Counted from the stretch's first letter, positions 1-6,706 are shown. The stretch: 8,831 nt of DNA from Candidatus Cloacimonadota bacterium (GCA_030592835.1 JAUVIJ010000069.1:1-8831); one strand, 5' to 3'. Notes: a model not told the origin generated them from the sequence alone. Translations and numbers: made by a program.

Positions 1-1761
1 AAGAGTGGACCTTCAATAGTTTTGGCTTATTTGTTTGCAGGTGTATTGGTGTTCCCAGCCTTGCTCAGTAAAGCTGAATTAGCTACGGCGATGCCGAAAT
101 CGGGTGGTGATTATTTTTTCGTTGATAGAAGTCTGGGATCGGGATTCGGCACTTTAGCAGGGATCTCAGCCTGGTTCTCTTTGTCTTTTAAAAGTGCCTT
201 TGCCTTATTGGGAATTGGCGCATTTGGGATGTTATTATACCCTGCAATTTCAATCGTACAAATTAAAATCATTGCAGTTGGGTTTTGTCTTATTTTTGCT
301 TTTATAAATATAACAGGAGTTCGACATGCGGGTAAAATACAGGTTTTTCTGGTTATGTTTTTACTTGCACTTTTAGGGTTGTTTGTTTTCAGAGGGCTAC
401 CAGAAGTAAAGATCCAGAATTTTACTCCTTTTTTCAAGGGTGATCTCAAAGTGCTTTTCATGACCGCAGGATTGATTTTTATATCATATGGAGGATTGAC
501 AAAGATTGCCAGTGTAGCAGAAGAAATAAAAGATCCAACCAGAAATATACCTCTTGGTATGATGCTGGCATTTTTTATTGTTACAGGGGTGTATGTATTG
601 GTAGTTTTTACTACAGTCGGATTATTAGGACAGGATTTACTCAAACCTCCTCCGTTGCTGTATTCTCTCACACCAATAACAGATGCAGCAGCTCTAATTA
701 TGGGTACACCGGGTATTATATTGCTTTCAGTAGCAGCTATTCTGGCTTTTATATCTACTGCTAATGCCGGGATAATGGCTGCATCCCGAGCTCCGATGGC
801 TATGAGCAAAGATGGATTAATGCCGGTCTATATGTCCCGCGTAAATAAGAAGTATAAAACTCCCCATTATGCAATAATGATGACGACTGCATTTATGATC
901 TTTGTAATTCTTTTTCTGGATCTGGAAATGCTGGTTAAGACGGCTTCAACAATAAAGATTTTATTATTTGGATTTGTAAATGTATCTGTGATTATTATGA
1001 GAGAAAGCCGAATCCAGAATTACAGGCCGAAATTCAAATCACCTCTTTATCCCTGGATCCAAATTATCGGAATAGTGTTGTATATTTTTCTGATTATAGC
1101 GATGGGGAAGATCCCCTTGATGATATCCGGTGTTTTCATATTAGGTGGTTTATTATGGTACTGGTTTTATGGTCGGATAAGGACAAATAAGGAATCAGCT
1201 CTGTTCCACATTGTACGGAGAATAAAAGATTCAGCATTGAGAACTCCTTCCCTGGAAACTGAGTTGAAGGAGATTATAAGAGAAAGAGATGATATCCAAC
1301 AGGATCGATTTGATCATCTTGTGGAAGAATGCCCGATTCTTGATATCGACCAGAAACTGACAAAGGATGAATTTTTTGATCTTATTGCCAAAAAAATGTG
1401 TCAGAGTTTAGATAAGAGCTACAGCTATCTGGCTCAGCGATTACAGGAACGTGAAGCCGAGAGTTCAACTGCTTTAACTGAAAATCTTGCTATACCACAT
1501 CTAATCATTGAAGGAACTAATCAATTTAATATATTACTGGCAAGAAGTAAAAAAGGAATTTTCTTCTCTAATGAAGCACCTGATGTGAAAATGGTTTTTG
1601 TTATTGCAGGCACTAAGGACCAACGAACATTTCATCTGAAAGCTCTGGCAGCGATAGCCCAAATCGTCCAAAATCCAAATTTTGAGAATAAATGGTTATT
1701 GGCTCAGAACAAGGAAGAATTAAGAGATTTAATTCTTCTTGGAGAACGTCTTCGGAAATAA
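1..1761 (+). CDS. APC-family amino-acid permease fused to C-terminal PTS EIIA type-2 domain (5' truncated by window)
   Basis: The reading frame is open from base 1, so the TTG at 22 is not the real start. About 586 residues are visible. The N-terminal 40 or so, with the first membrane helix, lie outside the window. Residues 4-26 look like APC helix 2, followed by the family motif AELATAMPKSGGDY. A helix-6 region with SYGG and an AEEIKDP loop follows, then the helix-8 segment ISTANAGIMAASR with the loop SKDGLMP. The membrane part ends near YWFYGR, around residue 390. A charged linker leads to a PTS EIIA (fructose/mannitol type) domain from about residue 453 to the end. It has the phosphorylatable-His context LAIPHL (His codon 1498-1500) and a second conserved His in FHLKALAAIA (codon 1633-1635). 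Known of the families: APC permeases import amino acids, and EIIA accepts phosphate from HPr. Inferred: the EIIA domain gates or regulates transport. No HPr or EI gene is in the window. It is followed 3 nt later by the next gene. The substrate is not predictable. Confidence 0.9.
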   Translation, partial: KSGPSIVLAYLFAGVLVFPALLSKAELATAMPKSGGDYFFVDRSLGSGFGTLAGISAWFSLSFKSAFALLGIGAFGMLLYPAISIVQIKIIAVGFCLIFAFINITGVRHAGKIQVFLVMFLLALLGLFVFRGLPEVKIQNFTPFFKGDLKVLFMTAGLIFISYGGLTKIASVAEEIKDPTRNIPLGMMLAFFIVTGVYVLVVFTTVGLLGQDLLKPPPLLYSLTPITDAAALIMGTPGIILLSVAAILAFISTANAGIMAASRAPMAMSKDGLMPVYMSRVNKKYKTPHYAIMMTTAFMIFVILFLDLEMLVKTASTIKILLFGFVNVSVIIMRESRIQNYRPKFKSPLYPWIQIIGIVLYIFLIIAMGKIPLMISGVFILGGLLWYWFYGRIRTNKESALFHIVRRIKDSALRTPSLETELKEIIRERDDIQQDRFDHLVEECPILDIDQKLTKDEFFDLIAKKMCQSLDKSYSYLAQRLQEREAESSTALTENLAIPHLIIEGTNQFNILLARSKKGIFFSNEAPDVKMVFVIAGTKDQRTFHLKALAAIAQIVQNPNFENKWLLAQNKEELRDLILLGERLRK

Positions 1762-1764
1762 AAT

Positions 1765-2304
1765 ATGATCTACCGATATAAAAAAAGTCTAGTTGATAAA
1801 GAGCAATTCATAGAGCTGAAAAAAAATGAGATCTCAATTACAGAATTTAATAAAATCCAGAAAATACCCTTTCAATCAATCAAAAAAATCTTATTGAAAT
1901 ATAATAACAGCAATTATAAAAGAAAAGAATATATCTGTAAAATAATCACAGATCTCGGTTACAATTTCACTTTTTCCAGTAAGTTCTATTCCGGAATTGG
2001 AAATTTTTATGATCAGGGCAGCGAGTACAGGAATTTTATTCTGGCACTTCATAAAGGGATATCAGATGAGAAAAGGGATATTCTCTATATAGGAGGAATA
2101 AAACCTTTTTTCTATTGGTCCGGCATAGTAGTATCAGTAGGGTTATTAGTACTTTTTACCTATCTGCTTTTCAGTTTTTTTGGTATAATGGGAATAATAT
2201 TACCCGTGATTTGTATGATCAAATTTATCGGGTATTTTTATCATAACAGACCTGTAAAATACAATCCTGTGAGAATCCCTTCACGTTTAATTCCTTATGA
2301 ATGA
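1765..2304 (+). CDS. Small membrane protein, PH-like N-terminus plus two TM segments, function unknown
   Basis: The 179-residue protein begins 3 nt after the permease stop and overlaps miaB by 8 nt, so it sits inside an operon. No strong SD precedes the ATG (only CGGAA about 8 nt upstream), so reinitiation from the permease is plausible. The N-terminal ~95 residues are charged and strand-rich. The order IPFQSIKKILLKY, then TFSSKFYSGIGNF, then EYRNFILALHKGI matches, from memory, an uncharacterised proteobacterial-type family with a PH-like fold, here with no enzymatic motif. Two hydrophobic segments follow at roughly residues 115-138 and 140-158. The tail NRPVKYNPVRIPSRLIP fits the family's C-terminal pattern Y-x-P-x-x-I/L-P-x-x-L/I-P. 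Predicted location is the inner membrane with a cytoplasmic head. The role is unknown, and its neighbours do not define one. Confidence 0.82.
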   Translation: MIYRYKKSLVDKEQFIELKKNEISITEFNKIQKIPFQSIKKILLKYNNSNYKRKEYICKIITDLGYNFTFSSKFYSGIGNFYDQGSEYRNFILALHKGISDEKRDILYIGGIKPFFYWSGIVVSVGLLVLFTYLLFSFFGIMGIILPVICMIKFIGYFYHNRPVKYNPVRIPSRLIPYE

Positions 2305-3649
2305 AAGATTAAAAGTATTCATTGAGACTTACGGGTGTCAGATGAATGTTTCTGATACGGAACTTGTATTTTCGATCCTCACCAATAATAATATAGAAAT
2401 ATCTGATTCTATAGATGATGCTGATATTATCATATTCAACACATGTTCTGTTCGTCAACATGCAGAAGAAAGAGTAATAGGCAGGATTAATAATGAGATG
2501 TCCCGTAAATCCAGGAAACAGGATCTCAAAATCGGTGTTATCGGTTGCATGGCTCAAAGATTGGGTGAGAAACTGATCGAGAGGAATAAGGGAATAGATT
2601 TTGTTGTAGGAACGGATCAATATCGAAAACTACCCGAAATAATCACAAACCTTTTTGTAAATCCTCAATTCAAGAAAAATATTATTATTAACAATAAGGA
2701 AATGTATGATGGTCTGTATCCGATCCACAAAGGAAATTTCAATGCCTTTGCTACGATAATGAGAGGATGCAACAACTTTTGTTCCTACTGTATTGTACCC
2801 TATGTTCGTGGAAGAGAACGGAGCAGAGACTATCGTGATATTATAAAGGAAGTTGAGGAACTGGGGAAGAAGAACTTTAAAGAAATTACTCTGCTGGGTC
2901 AGAATGTCAATTCTTACAACTATAAGGGATTAAATTTCGCTGAGCTTCTAAAGAGAGTGAACCGGATTTCTTCTATTGAAAGGATCAGGTTTGTAACTTC
3001 TCATCCCAAGGATCTTTCGAAAGAGGTGATTGCTATCATGAAGGATTCGGCCAAGATATGTGAACATATCCATCTGCCGGTTCAATCAGGTGATAATAAG
3101 ATCCTTAAAAAAATGAACCGAGGTTATACAGTAGAGCATTATTCAGCATTAGTAGACAGTTTGAGGAAGGCATTACCCGGAATATCCATAACAACAGATA
3201 TTATAACCGGATTTCCCGGTGAATCTGAAAAGCAATTCCAGAATACTCTGGATCTGATGACAAAAATCGAATTTGATTATGCCTTTACCTTTAAATATTC
3301 ACCGAGATCAGGAACAGAAGCTGCGAATTATAATAATCAAATTCCTGAAGAAGAAAGGCTTGCTAGGTTGCAGAAGTTGATTTCGCTGCAGGAAAAGATC
3401 ACACTGAAAAAATACAAAGATCAGATCGGTAAAATCAAAGAGATTTATGTAGAAAAAGTCAGCAAGAAATCTAAATTGGAACTTTCCGGGAAATCAAGAG
3501 ATTACAAAATCACTGTTTTTCCGGGGGATGAATCTCTAATAGGTAAATTTGTAAATGTGCTGATCACGGAAGCTACCGGCTGGACTTTAAAGGGCAAACT
3601 CTTTGACGAACAGGTTAAACCCAAACAACATAATAAACTTTGCAAATAG
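2297..3649 (+). CDS. miaB: tRNA-2-methylthio-N6-dimethylallyladenosine synthase (MiaB)
   Basis: This radical-SAM methylthiotransferase converts i6A37 to ms2i6A37 in tRNAs reading UNN codons, improving codon-anticodon stability and frame maintenance. All three expected domains are present in 450 residues, a normal length. The N-terminal UPF0004 domain has the auxiliary-cluster cysteines C14 (ETYGCQMN), C50 (NTCSVR) and C84 (GCMAQR). The radical-SAM core has the CxxxCxxC cluster C158, C162, C165 in RGCNNFCSYCIVPYVRGRE, and a TRAM RNA-binding domain covers about residues 375-440. The continuation VPYVRGRERSR and LLGQNVNSY favours MiaB over RimO or MtaB. The ATG at 2297 overlaps the upstream gene by 8 nt, and the first residues fit the family start. 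No key residue is missing. Confidence 0.97.
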   Translation: MNERLKVFIETYGCQMNVSDTELVFSILTNNNIEISDSIDDADIIIFNTCSVRQHAEERVIGRINNEMSRKSRKQDLKIGVIGCMAQRLGEKLIERNKGIDFVVGTDQYRKLPEIITNLFVNPQFKKNIIINNKEMYDGLYPIHKGNFNAFATIMRGCNNFCSYCIVPYVRGRERSRDYRDIIKEVEELGKKNFKEITLLGQNVNSYNYKGLNFAELLKRVNRISSIERIRFVTSHPKDLSKEVIAIMKDSAKICEHIHLPVQSGDNKILKKMNRGYTVEHYSALVDSLRKALPGISITTDIITGFPGESEKQFQNTLDLMTKIEFDYAFTFKYSPRSGTEAANYNNQIPEEERLARLQKLISLQEKITLKKYKDQIGKIKEIYVEKVSKKSKLELSGKSRDYKITVFPGDESLIGKFVNVLITEATGWTLKGKLFDEQVKPKQHNKLCK

Positions 3650-3654
3650 CATCA

Positions 3655-3680
3655 ATAAGCCTTAGGATTATAAATTTTTT
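3655..3680 (+). terminator. Weak candidate terminator after miaB
   Basis: Just after the miaB stop, ATAAGCC (3655-3661) and GGATTAT (3665-3671) can form a short imperfect hairpin with one mismatch and a 3-nt loop. A T-run follows at 3675-3680. The stem is weak, so this may only be an AT-rich coincidence. Confidence 0.25.
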
Positions 3681-3689
3681 ATGTGTGAT

Positions 3690-3806
3690 GAAGGTTATGT
3701 AATGAATCCCTGCTAACCTGCACCGCCGAAGCTGGAAAAGGCGTGTCCCTTTTATCAAAAGGGATCATAAGATGCTGTAGAAAGAAGTTTCTTCCTGCTT
3801 TTCCAT
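3690..3806. other. Structured, GC-richer element between convergent genes (candidate small RNA or dispersed repeat)
   Basis: The 266-nt gap 3650-3915 holds no supported gene. Its core is clearly richer in G and C than its flanks and is dense in inverted repeats. AGGTTA (3692-3697) pairs with TAACCT (3714-3719). CGCC (3724-3727) pairs with GGCG (3740-3743). TCCCTTTT (3746-3753) pairs with AAAAGGGA (3757-3764) around a 3-nt loop. GGAAAAG (3734-3740) can instead pair with CTTTTCC (3798-3804). I checked by eye for SRP RNA, tmRNA, RNase P, tRNA and common riboswitch cores and found none. On the minus strand one frame stays open for about 45 codons after a stop, without a start. The rest of the gap (3807-3915) is plain AT-rich sequence. 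The strand is undecided. Confidence 0.35.
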
Positions 3807-3915
3807 TAGACCCTTCTCTTTAACAAACCTCTACTGCATTATCTGGGTTAAATCAGATATTTGTAATAAATTAAATGAAGTTGAATAACTGAAAAGTGAA
3901 AAATTAAGTGATTTT

Positions 3916-4332
3916 TTATAAGTTTTCTATCTTTAGTATTATCTTATCAAAAATCCAGTCAAAAAGTATATTGAGATCACTATTAATATTAATTCCGTTA
4001 TTTTTTATATCTTCTGTGAATTCGTCAGTATAGATGATATTGGAAGATGGTGATATCAAATAAAAACTAAATTCAAAATCCATTATTTCCATTTTATTTT
4101 GTGGGGATAGTTCCAGTTTGTAGGGTATACGGATAGTTACATTGAACTTATGAATCTTATCCCGGTAGAAATCGGAGAACTTAATGCTACCCTGTTCGCA
4201 TCCGAAATAGTTCCCCAATTTGTTTATAAACCATTCTATGATCAGAGGAGCGTGTTTTTCGAATTCTTCGATTTCTTTTTCTTTTTGAGTGAGCAACTCT
4301 CTCAACTTGTTAAATTTAGATTGCTCTGTCAT
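3916..4332 (-). CDS. Small protein of unknown function, second gene of AbiJ-like pair
   Basis: I do not recognise this 138-residue protein. Residues 1-42 are charged and heptad-like (KLRELLTQKEKEIEEFEKH), probably one long helix or coiled coil ending in IIEWFINKLGNYFG. The middle (about 50-110) alternates polar and hydrophobic residues as expected for beta strands. The C-terminus (ILFDWIFDKIILKIENL) looks like an amphipathic helix. There is no signal peptide, membrane segment or catalytic motif. The ATG is preceded by GGAG (4338-4341 on the plus strand) with 5 nt spacing. The gene starts 14 nt after the stop of the TIGR02391-like gene, so the two are almost certainly co-transcribed. This suggests a partner, immunity or regulatory role, but that is inference from position only. 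Confidence 0.78.
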   Translation of the reverse strand: MTEQSKFNKLRELLTQKEKEIEEFEKHAPLIIEWFINKLGNYFGCEQGSIKFSDFYRDKIHKFNVTIRIPYKLELSPQNKMEIMDFEFSFYLISPSSNIIYTDEFTEDIKNNGININSDLNILFDWIFDKIILKIENL

Positions 4333-4346
4333 TTTATCTCCGGATA

Positions 4347-5171
4347 TTATTTAAATTCGATGTAGATATGTGTTTTATCAATTTTTTTAAGAATATAAGA
4401 AGCGATTGTTAGAATTTCCAGAGCATCGAGATGCTGGATATCCCATAATATTCTTTTGCGAGGATTTATTGTATTCTTAACCTGCCCTACAAACCCGATT
4501 AAAAGGTTGATAAAAGCAATTTGTTCTGCTTTTTCATGGTCTGTAAGAAAACGATTGATAGCTACCAATGGGTTATTTTTCTCATCAAATTCCAGTGCTT
4601 TTCTAATTAATTTCTCACCTTCTGCGGCGATACCTGATAAATCACATAATCTATTCTCAATCAATTCAACAATTGCTTCGATGATCATATAGTTGTTATG
4701 AAATTTTTTGATCGCTTTGCAGTAGTTGATTATATCAGGATGCACTCCACGTTTGATTAGATCAGAATATAATGTAGTAAATTGAAATTTCGGTTTATTA
4801 ATATAGCTTTCTTCTTTTTGAAAAGAGGTCAATTTGCCATTAGTATCGAGGGCAAGACCGGCTGATTTTAATTTAGGATTAAGATTTGCAATACGCCATT
4901 TAAAGACAATGTCTGTATCTTTATACAGTGAAGGTTTCATTATTTTATGAATAAATGCAATAATATTATTGCTACATTCCAGTCTATTTTGTACGCTTGA
5001 GAAGGCATTATAAAGACGTATCCATTTGGGTGCCATGGGCATGACATCCGGAATTTCGGAAGCATTCAGAAAATATTTTATTTCTTTTTCAGAGAGACCA
5101 CGGAAGTTATCACCAAATATTTTAGCAATTGCAACCAGGACTTCAACTTCCAAAACAGGACTTTCTTTCAT
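4347..5171 (-). CDS. TIGR02391/Hypoth_Ymh (AbiJ-like) family protein with degenerate RNPxAH motif
   Basis: The 274-residue protein matches, from memory, the layout of TIGR02391-type proteins linked to abortive infection. The N-terminal helical domain contains PKWIRLYNAFSSVQNR (48-63), NNIIAFIHKIMKPSLY (68-83) and the LxxAGLALDxNGKL segment (101-114). Then comes RGVHPDI (141-147) and the C-terminal Ymh domain, with a G-x-x-LI motif (185-189), EQIAFINLLIGFVG (216-229) and LDALEILTIASYILKKID (248-265). In the family the stretch after GLFG normally reads R-N-P-x-A-H, a HEPN-like putative RNase motif. Here an ungapped alignment puts K-N-T-I-N-P at residues 232-237 (4461-4478), with no histidine. 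A HEPN-type RNase activity is therefore doubtful. The ATG is the first possible start, since an in-frame TAA lies 9 nt upstream. The protein is probably cytoplasmic and has its own promoter. Confidence 0.85.
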   Translation of the reverse strand: MKESPVLEVEVLVAIAKIFGDNFRGLSEKEIKYFLNASEIPDVMPMAPKWIRLYNAFSSVQNRLECSNNIIAFIHKIMKPSLYKDTDIVFKWRIANLNPKLKSAGLALDTNGKLTSFQKEESYINKPKFQFTTLYSDLIKRGVHPDIINYCKAIKKFHNNYMIIEAIVELIENRLCDLSGIAAEGEKLIRKALEFDEKNNPLVAINRFLTDHEKAEQIAFINLLIGFVGQVKNTINPRKRILWDIQHLDALEILTIASYILKKIDKTHIYIEFK

Positions 5172-5185
5172 AAAATAAGATTACA

Positions 5186-5196
5186 CCCCCTCCTTT
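5186..5196 (-). promoter_or_regulatory. Strong SD sequence at unusual distance
   Basis: On the minus strand the run AAAGGAGGGGG lies upstream of the ATG at 5171. The AGGAGG core (5189-5194) is separated from the ATG by 17 nt, well beyond the usual 5-10. An in-frame TAA between them excludes an upstream start. The predicted transcript starts almost at this run, so it would form the 5' end of the mRNA. Confidence 0.45.
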
Positions 5197-5204
5197 AAAA
5201 AAGC

Positions 5205-5234
5205 TTGATAAACTGATAATTAAGTAAATGTCAA
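5205..5234 (-). promoter_or_regulatory. Sigma-70-like promoter for the AbiJ-like gene pair
   Basis: Read on the minus strand, a perfect -35 box TTGACA (5229-5234) is followed after 18 nt by TATCAA (5205-5210), a 4/6 match to TATAAT. Transcription would start near 5198, giving a leader of about 27 nt before the ATG at 5171. This would make the gene pair an independent unit from the gene ending at 5456. Confidence 0.55.
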
Positions 5235-5324
5235 GTAGAAGTTTTATCTAGACATCCACTGAAAAATTTCAAAAACATTCAAGTTCCTTTTAGATTTTAA
5301 TGGTTCGATATATTAAAAACACAA

Positions 5325-5437
5325 ACAACAAAATCCAAAAAGCAAATAAATCCCAAATAAATAAAATATCGAAATAACAAACGAGCAATGCTTATGATTG
5401 TTTTGAATTTGTAATTCTAACTTATTGCTATTTATGA
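5325..5437. repeat. AT-rich imperfect inverted repeat in the gap between accessory genes
   Basis: The 284-nt gap 5172-5455 contains the promoter and SD listed separately and, here, a strongly strand-biased stretch. The left arm is A-rich (ACAAACAACAAAATCC, AGCAAATAAAT, AAATAACAAAC, ending about 5382). The right arm is its T-rich, imperfect complement (GTTTTGAATTTGTAATTC, then TTATTGCTATTTATGA, 5399-5437). The spacer is about 16 nt. The pattern resembles AT-rich palindromic intergenic repeats seen in several uncultivated phyla, but only one copy is in this window. No open reading frame of note is present. Confidence 0.35.
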
Positions 5438-5482
5438 TTTTTCGGGAAAAATTGATCAAGACACTAATTTTTCGGGATTGAT
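5437..5482. repeat. Short near-direct repeat spanning the 3' end of the nuclease-like gene
   Basis: ATTTTTCGGGATTGAT (5467-5482, coding) recurs as ATTTTTCGGGAAAAATTGAT (5437-5456), differing only by 4 extra A. The second copy begins at the stop codon of the gene ending at 5456 and runs into the gap. The outer copy can also fold on itself (ATTTTT/AAAAAT), but no T-run makes it a convincing terminator. Confidence 0.5.
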
Positions 5483-6367
5483 AAAGGAATTACCGCTCTT
5501 TCTAGTGAAATGTCTAATTTTGCTGATCAGAGTATCGGGACGAAACAAATTATTTAAAATGAAATATATATGGTTATGGTCGAGTAATAATAATGGTGTT
5601 CGGACTCCGGAAGCTTCTTCAATTGCCAGGTTACTGTAACCGGAGAGAGATATCATTATTCCCATCCAGCTTGCTCCCTGATCTGTCACTTTCTTATAAA
5701 AGTGATCAATATCCAGGACAGATGATTGCCCGGGACTGAATTTCAATGCAATCAGATATTGATTATCATCTATTTTTATCCAACCATCACTTTCACCTGT
5801 ATATAGATATGCTCTATGGTTAGAAACATTGAAGAAATCCATTAGATCGAAAAACCATTTCTGAAATTTGTAATGAGTACTGTCTTCTCCCTGGCGTTTG
5901 CTTAATTCAACTAATCTATTTTTGAAAGATTCCAGGGATAAACGGTTCTCTTTCAATTGCTTTCGTTTTTCCTCAAATTCTTTTTGCCGTTTATGGATCT
6001 GTTTCATCTGATCTAAGAATTCAAGTTGCTGCTTATGGTATTCTTTTAATTTGAGAACAGAATCTTTAGCAAGTTTGATCATTTTAGCGGAATTATCCCA
6101 TCCCTGCAAGTCTGGAAAAACATCCAGATTAATGAGATAATAAGCCATTCGAATGATAGCTGATTGACCTTCTTTATTTTTTCTTAAGGTAGGGAAGAGA
6201 CGTTTTAAAAACTGTTCTTTTGATTCAGTTACTTTCCATCTGGCTTCTAAATTATTTGGAATATTGCATTTATCCATAAACCGATTCAATGTTACACGAC
6301 GATTGAAAGAGTTGCTCAGAATCTCCGCCATATTTTCAATATATTCGTTAGTAATTACTGATCTCAT
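5456..6367 (-). CDS. Coiled-coil protein with restriction-endonuclease-like (PD-(D/E)XK) C-terminal domain lacking the catalytic Glu
   Basis: The 303-residue protein has three parts. Residues 1-100 form a helical N-terminal domain of the sort found on other defence-associated nucleases (AEILSNSF, then SKEQFLKRLFPTLR). Residues 100-158 form a highly charged coiled coil. Residues 165-272 are a restriction-endonuclease-like domain. Its expected order is visible: FQKWFFDLMDFFNV (168-181), GESDGW with the catalytic Asp at D194, YLIALKF (204-210), DIDHFYKKVTDQ (219-230), WMGIMISLSGYS (234-245) and LLLLDHNHIYFIL (259-271). In family members I recall, the strand reads LLEAKW, giving E-x-K. Here it is A207-L-K209, so the Glu is replaced by Ala (codon GCA, one base from GAA). 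Nuclease activity is therefore uncertain, and a DNA-binding or inactive decoy role is possible. No strong SD precedes the ATG. A role in defence is inference. Confidence 0.85.
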   Translation of the reverse strand: MRSVITNEYIENMAEILSNSFNRRVTLNRFMDKCNIPNNLEARWKVTESKEQFLKRLFPTLRKNKEGQSAIIRMAYYLINLDVFPDLQGWDNSAKMIKLAKDSVLKLKEYHKQQLEFLDQMKQIHKRQKEFEEKRKQLKENRLSLESFKNRLVELSKRQGEDSTHYKFQKWFFDLMDFFNVSNHRAYLYTGESDGWIKIDDNQYLIALKFSPGQSSVLDIDHFYKKVTDQGASWMGIMISLSGYSNLAIEEASGVRTPLLLLDHNHIYFILNNLFRPDTLISKIRHFTRKSGNSFINPEKLVS

Positions 6368-6706
6368 TTTTATTTCGCCGTGAAATCAATGCCTAAAATA
6401 ATTTTTAAGCATGAATTTTATTTATTTTATTCATTAAATTCCATGAAAGAAAATATAGCAAGAAAAAAAAACAAAATATTAATAATAGTAAATATTATAG
6501 GTGTTTATTACATGATTTTGTATTGAAAAAGACTAAACCCAACTTTACATTCTTCTAACAAGAAATTGCTTCAACAGAGACAAACATTCATTAAGGCTAT
6601 ATCGAGTTTTTCATCGATGATGAGGTAAAGGAGAAAACTTTTCAACTCAACCCCAGGACATTTTGATTTACAGAACTCAATAAAAGTATGTGAAAAAGGA
6701 GAATAT
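6368..6706. other. 339-nt AT-rich gap without a supported gene
   Basis: Upstream of the nuclease-like gene, a minus-strand TATAAT (6494-6499) would give a leader of about 127 nt, but no good -35 box sits 16-18 nt from it. It is only a possible -10 element. A weak hairpin (ATCGA 6601-6605 with TCGAT 6614-6618) lacks a T-run on either strand, so no terminator for the NCS2 permease is evident. Short plus-strand open stretches exist without convincing starts. Confidence 0.5.

Noticed and set aside
111..809. Long minus-strand open frame opposite the permease.
   Set aside because: It is a shadow of the permease codons, and its translation has no domain logic.
1792..1960. Possible helix-turn-helix in the N-terminus of the small membrane protein (ITEFNKIQKIPFQSIKKIL).
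   Set aside because: The order of motifs fits the strand-rich PH-like family with the conserved C-terminal Y-x-P tail better than an XRE-type domain.
3841..3860. GGGTTAAATC segment resembling a tRNA T-loop.
   Set aside because: No acceptor, D-arm or anticodon stem can be built around it.
6443..6526. 27-codon plus-strand ORF with a basic start and a hydrophobic C-terminus, resembling a type I toxin peptide.
   Set aside because: It has no SD, lies in very AT-rich sequence where such peptides arise by chance, and shows no antisense promoter.
6601..6618. Hairpin considered as the terminator of the NCS2 permease operon.
   Set aside because: Only 5 base pairs and no following T-run on the minus strand.
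6530..6665. Protein-like plus-strand stretches in two frames (for example one ending EKTFQLNPRTF), considered as a decayed gene or transposase remnant.
   Set aside because: They have no start codon, are broken by stops, and I could not match them to a family.
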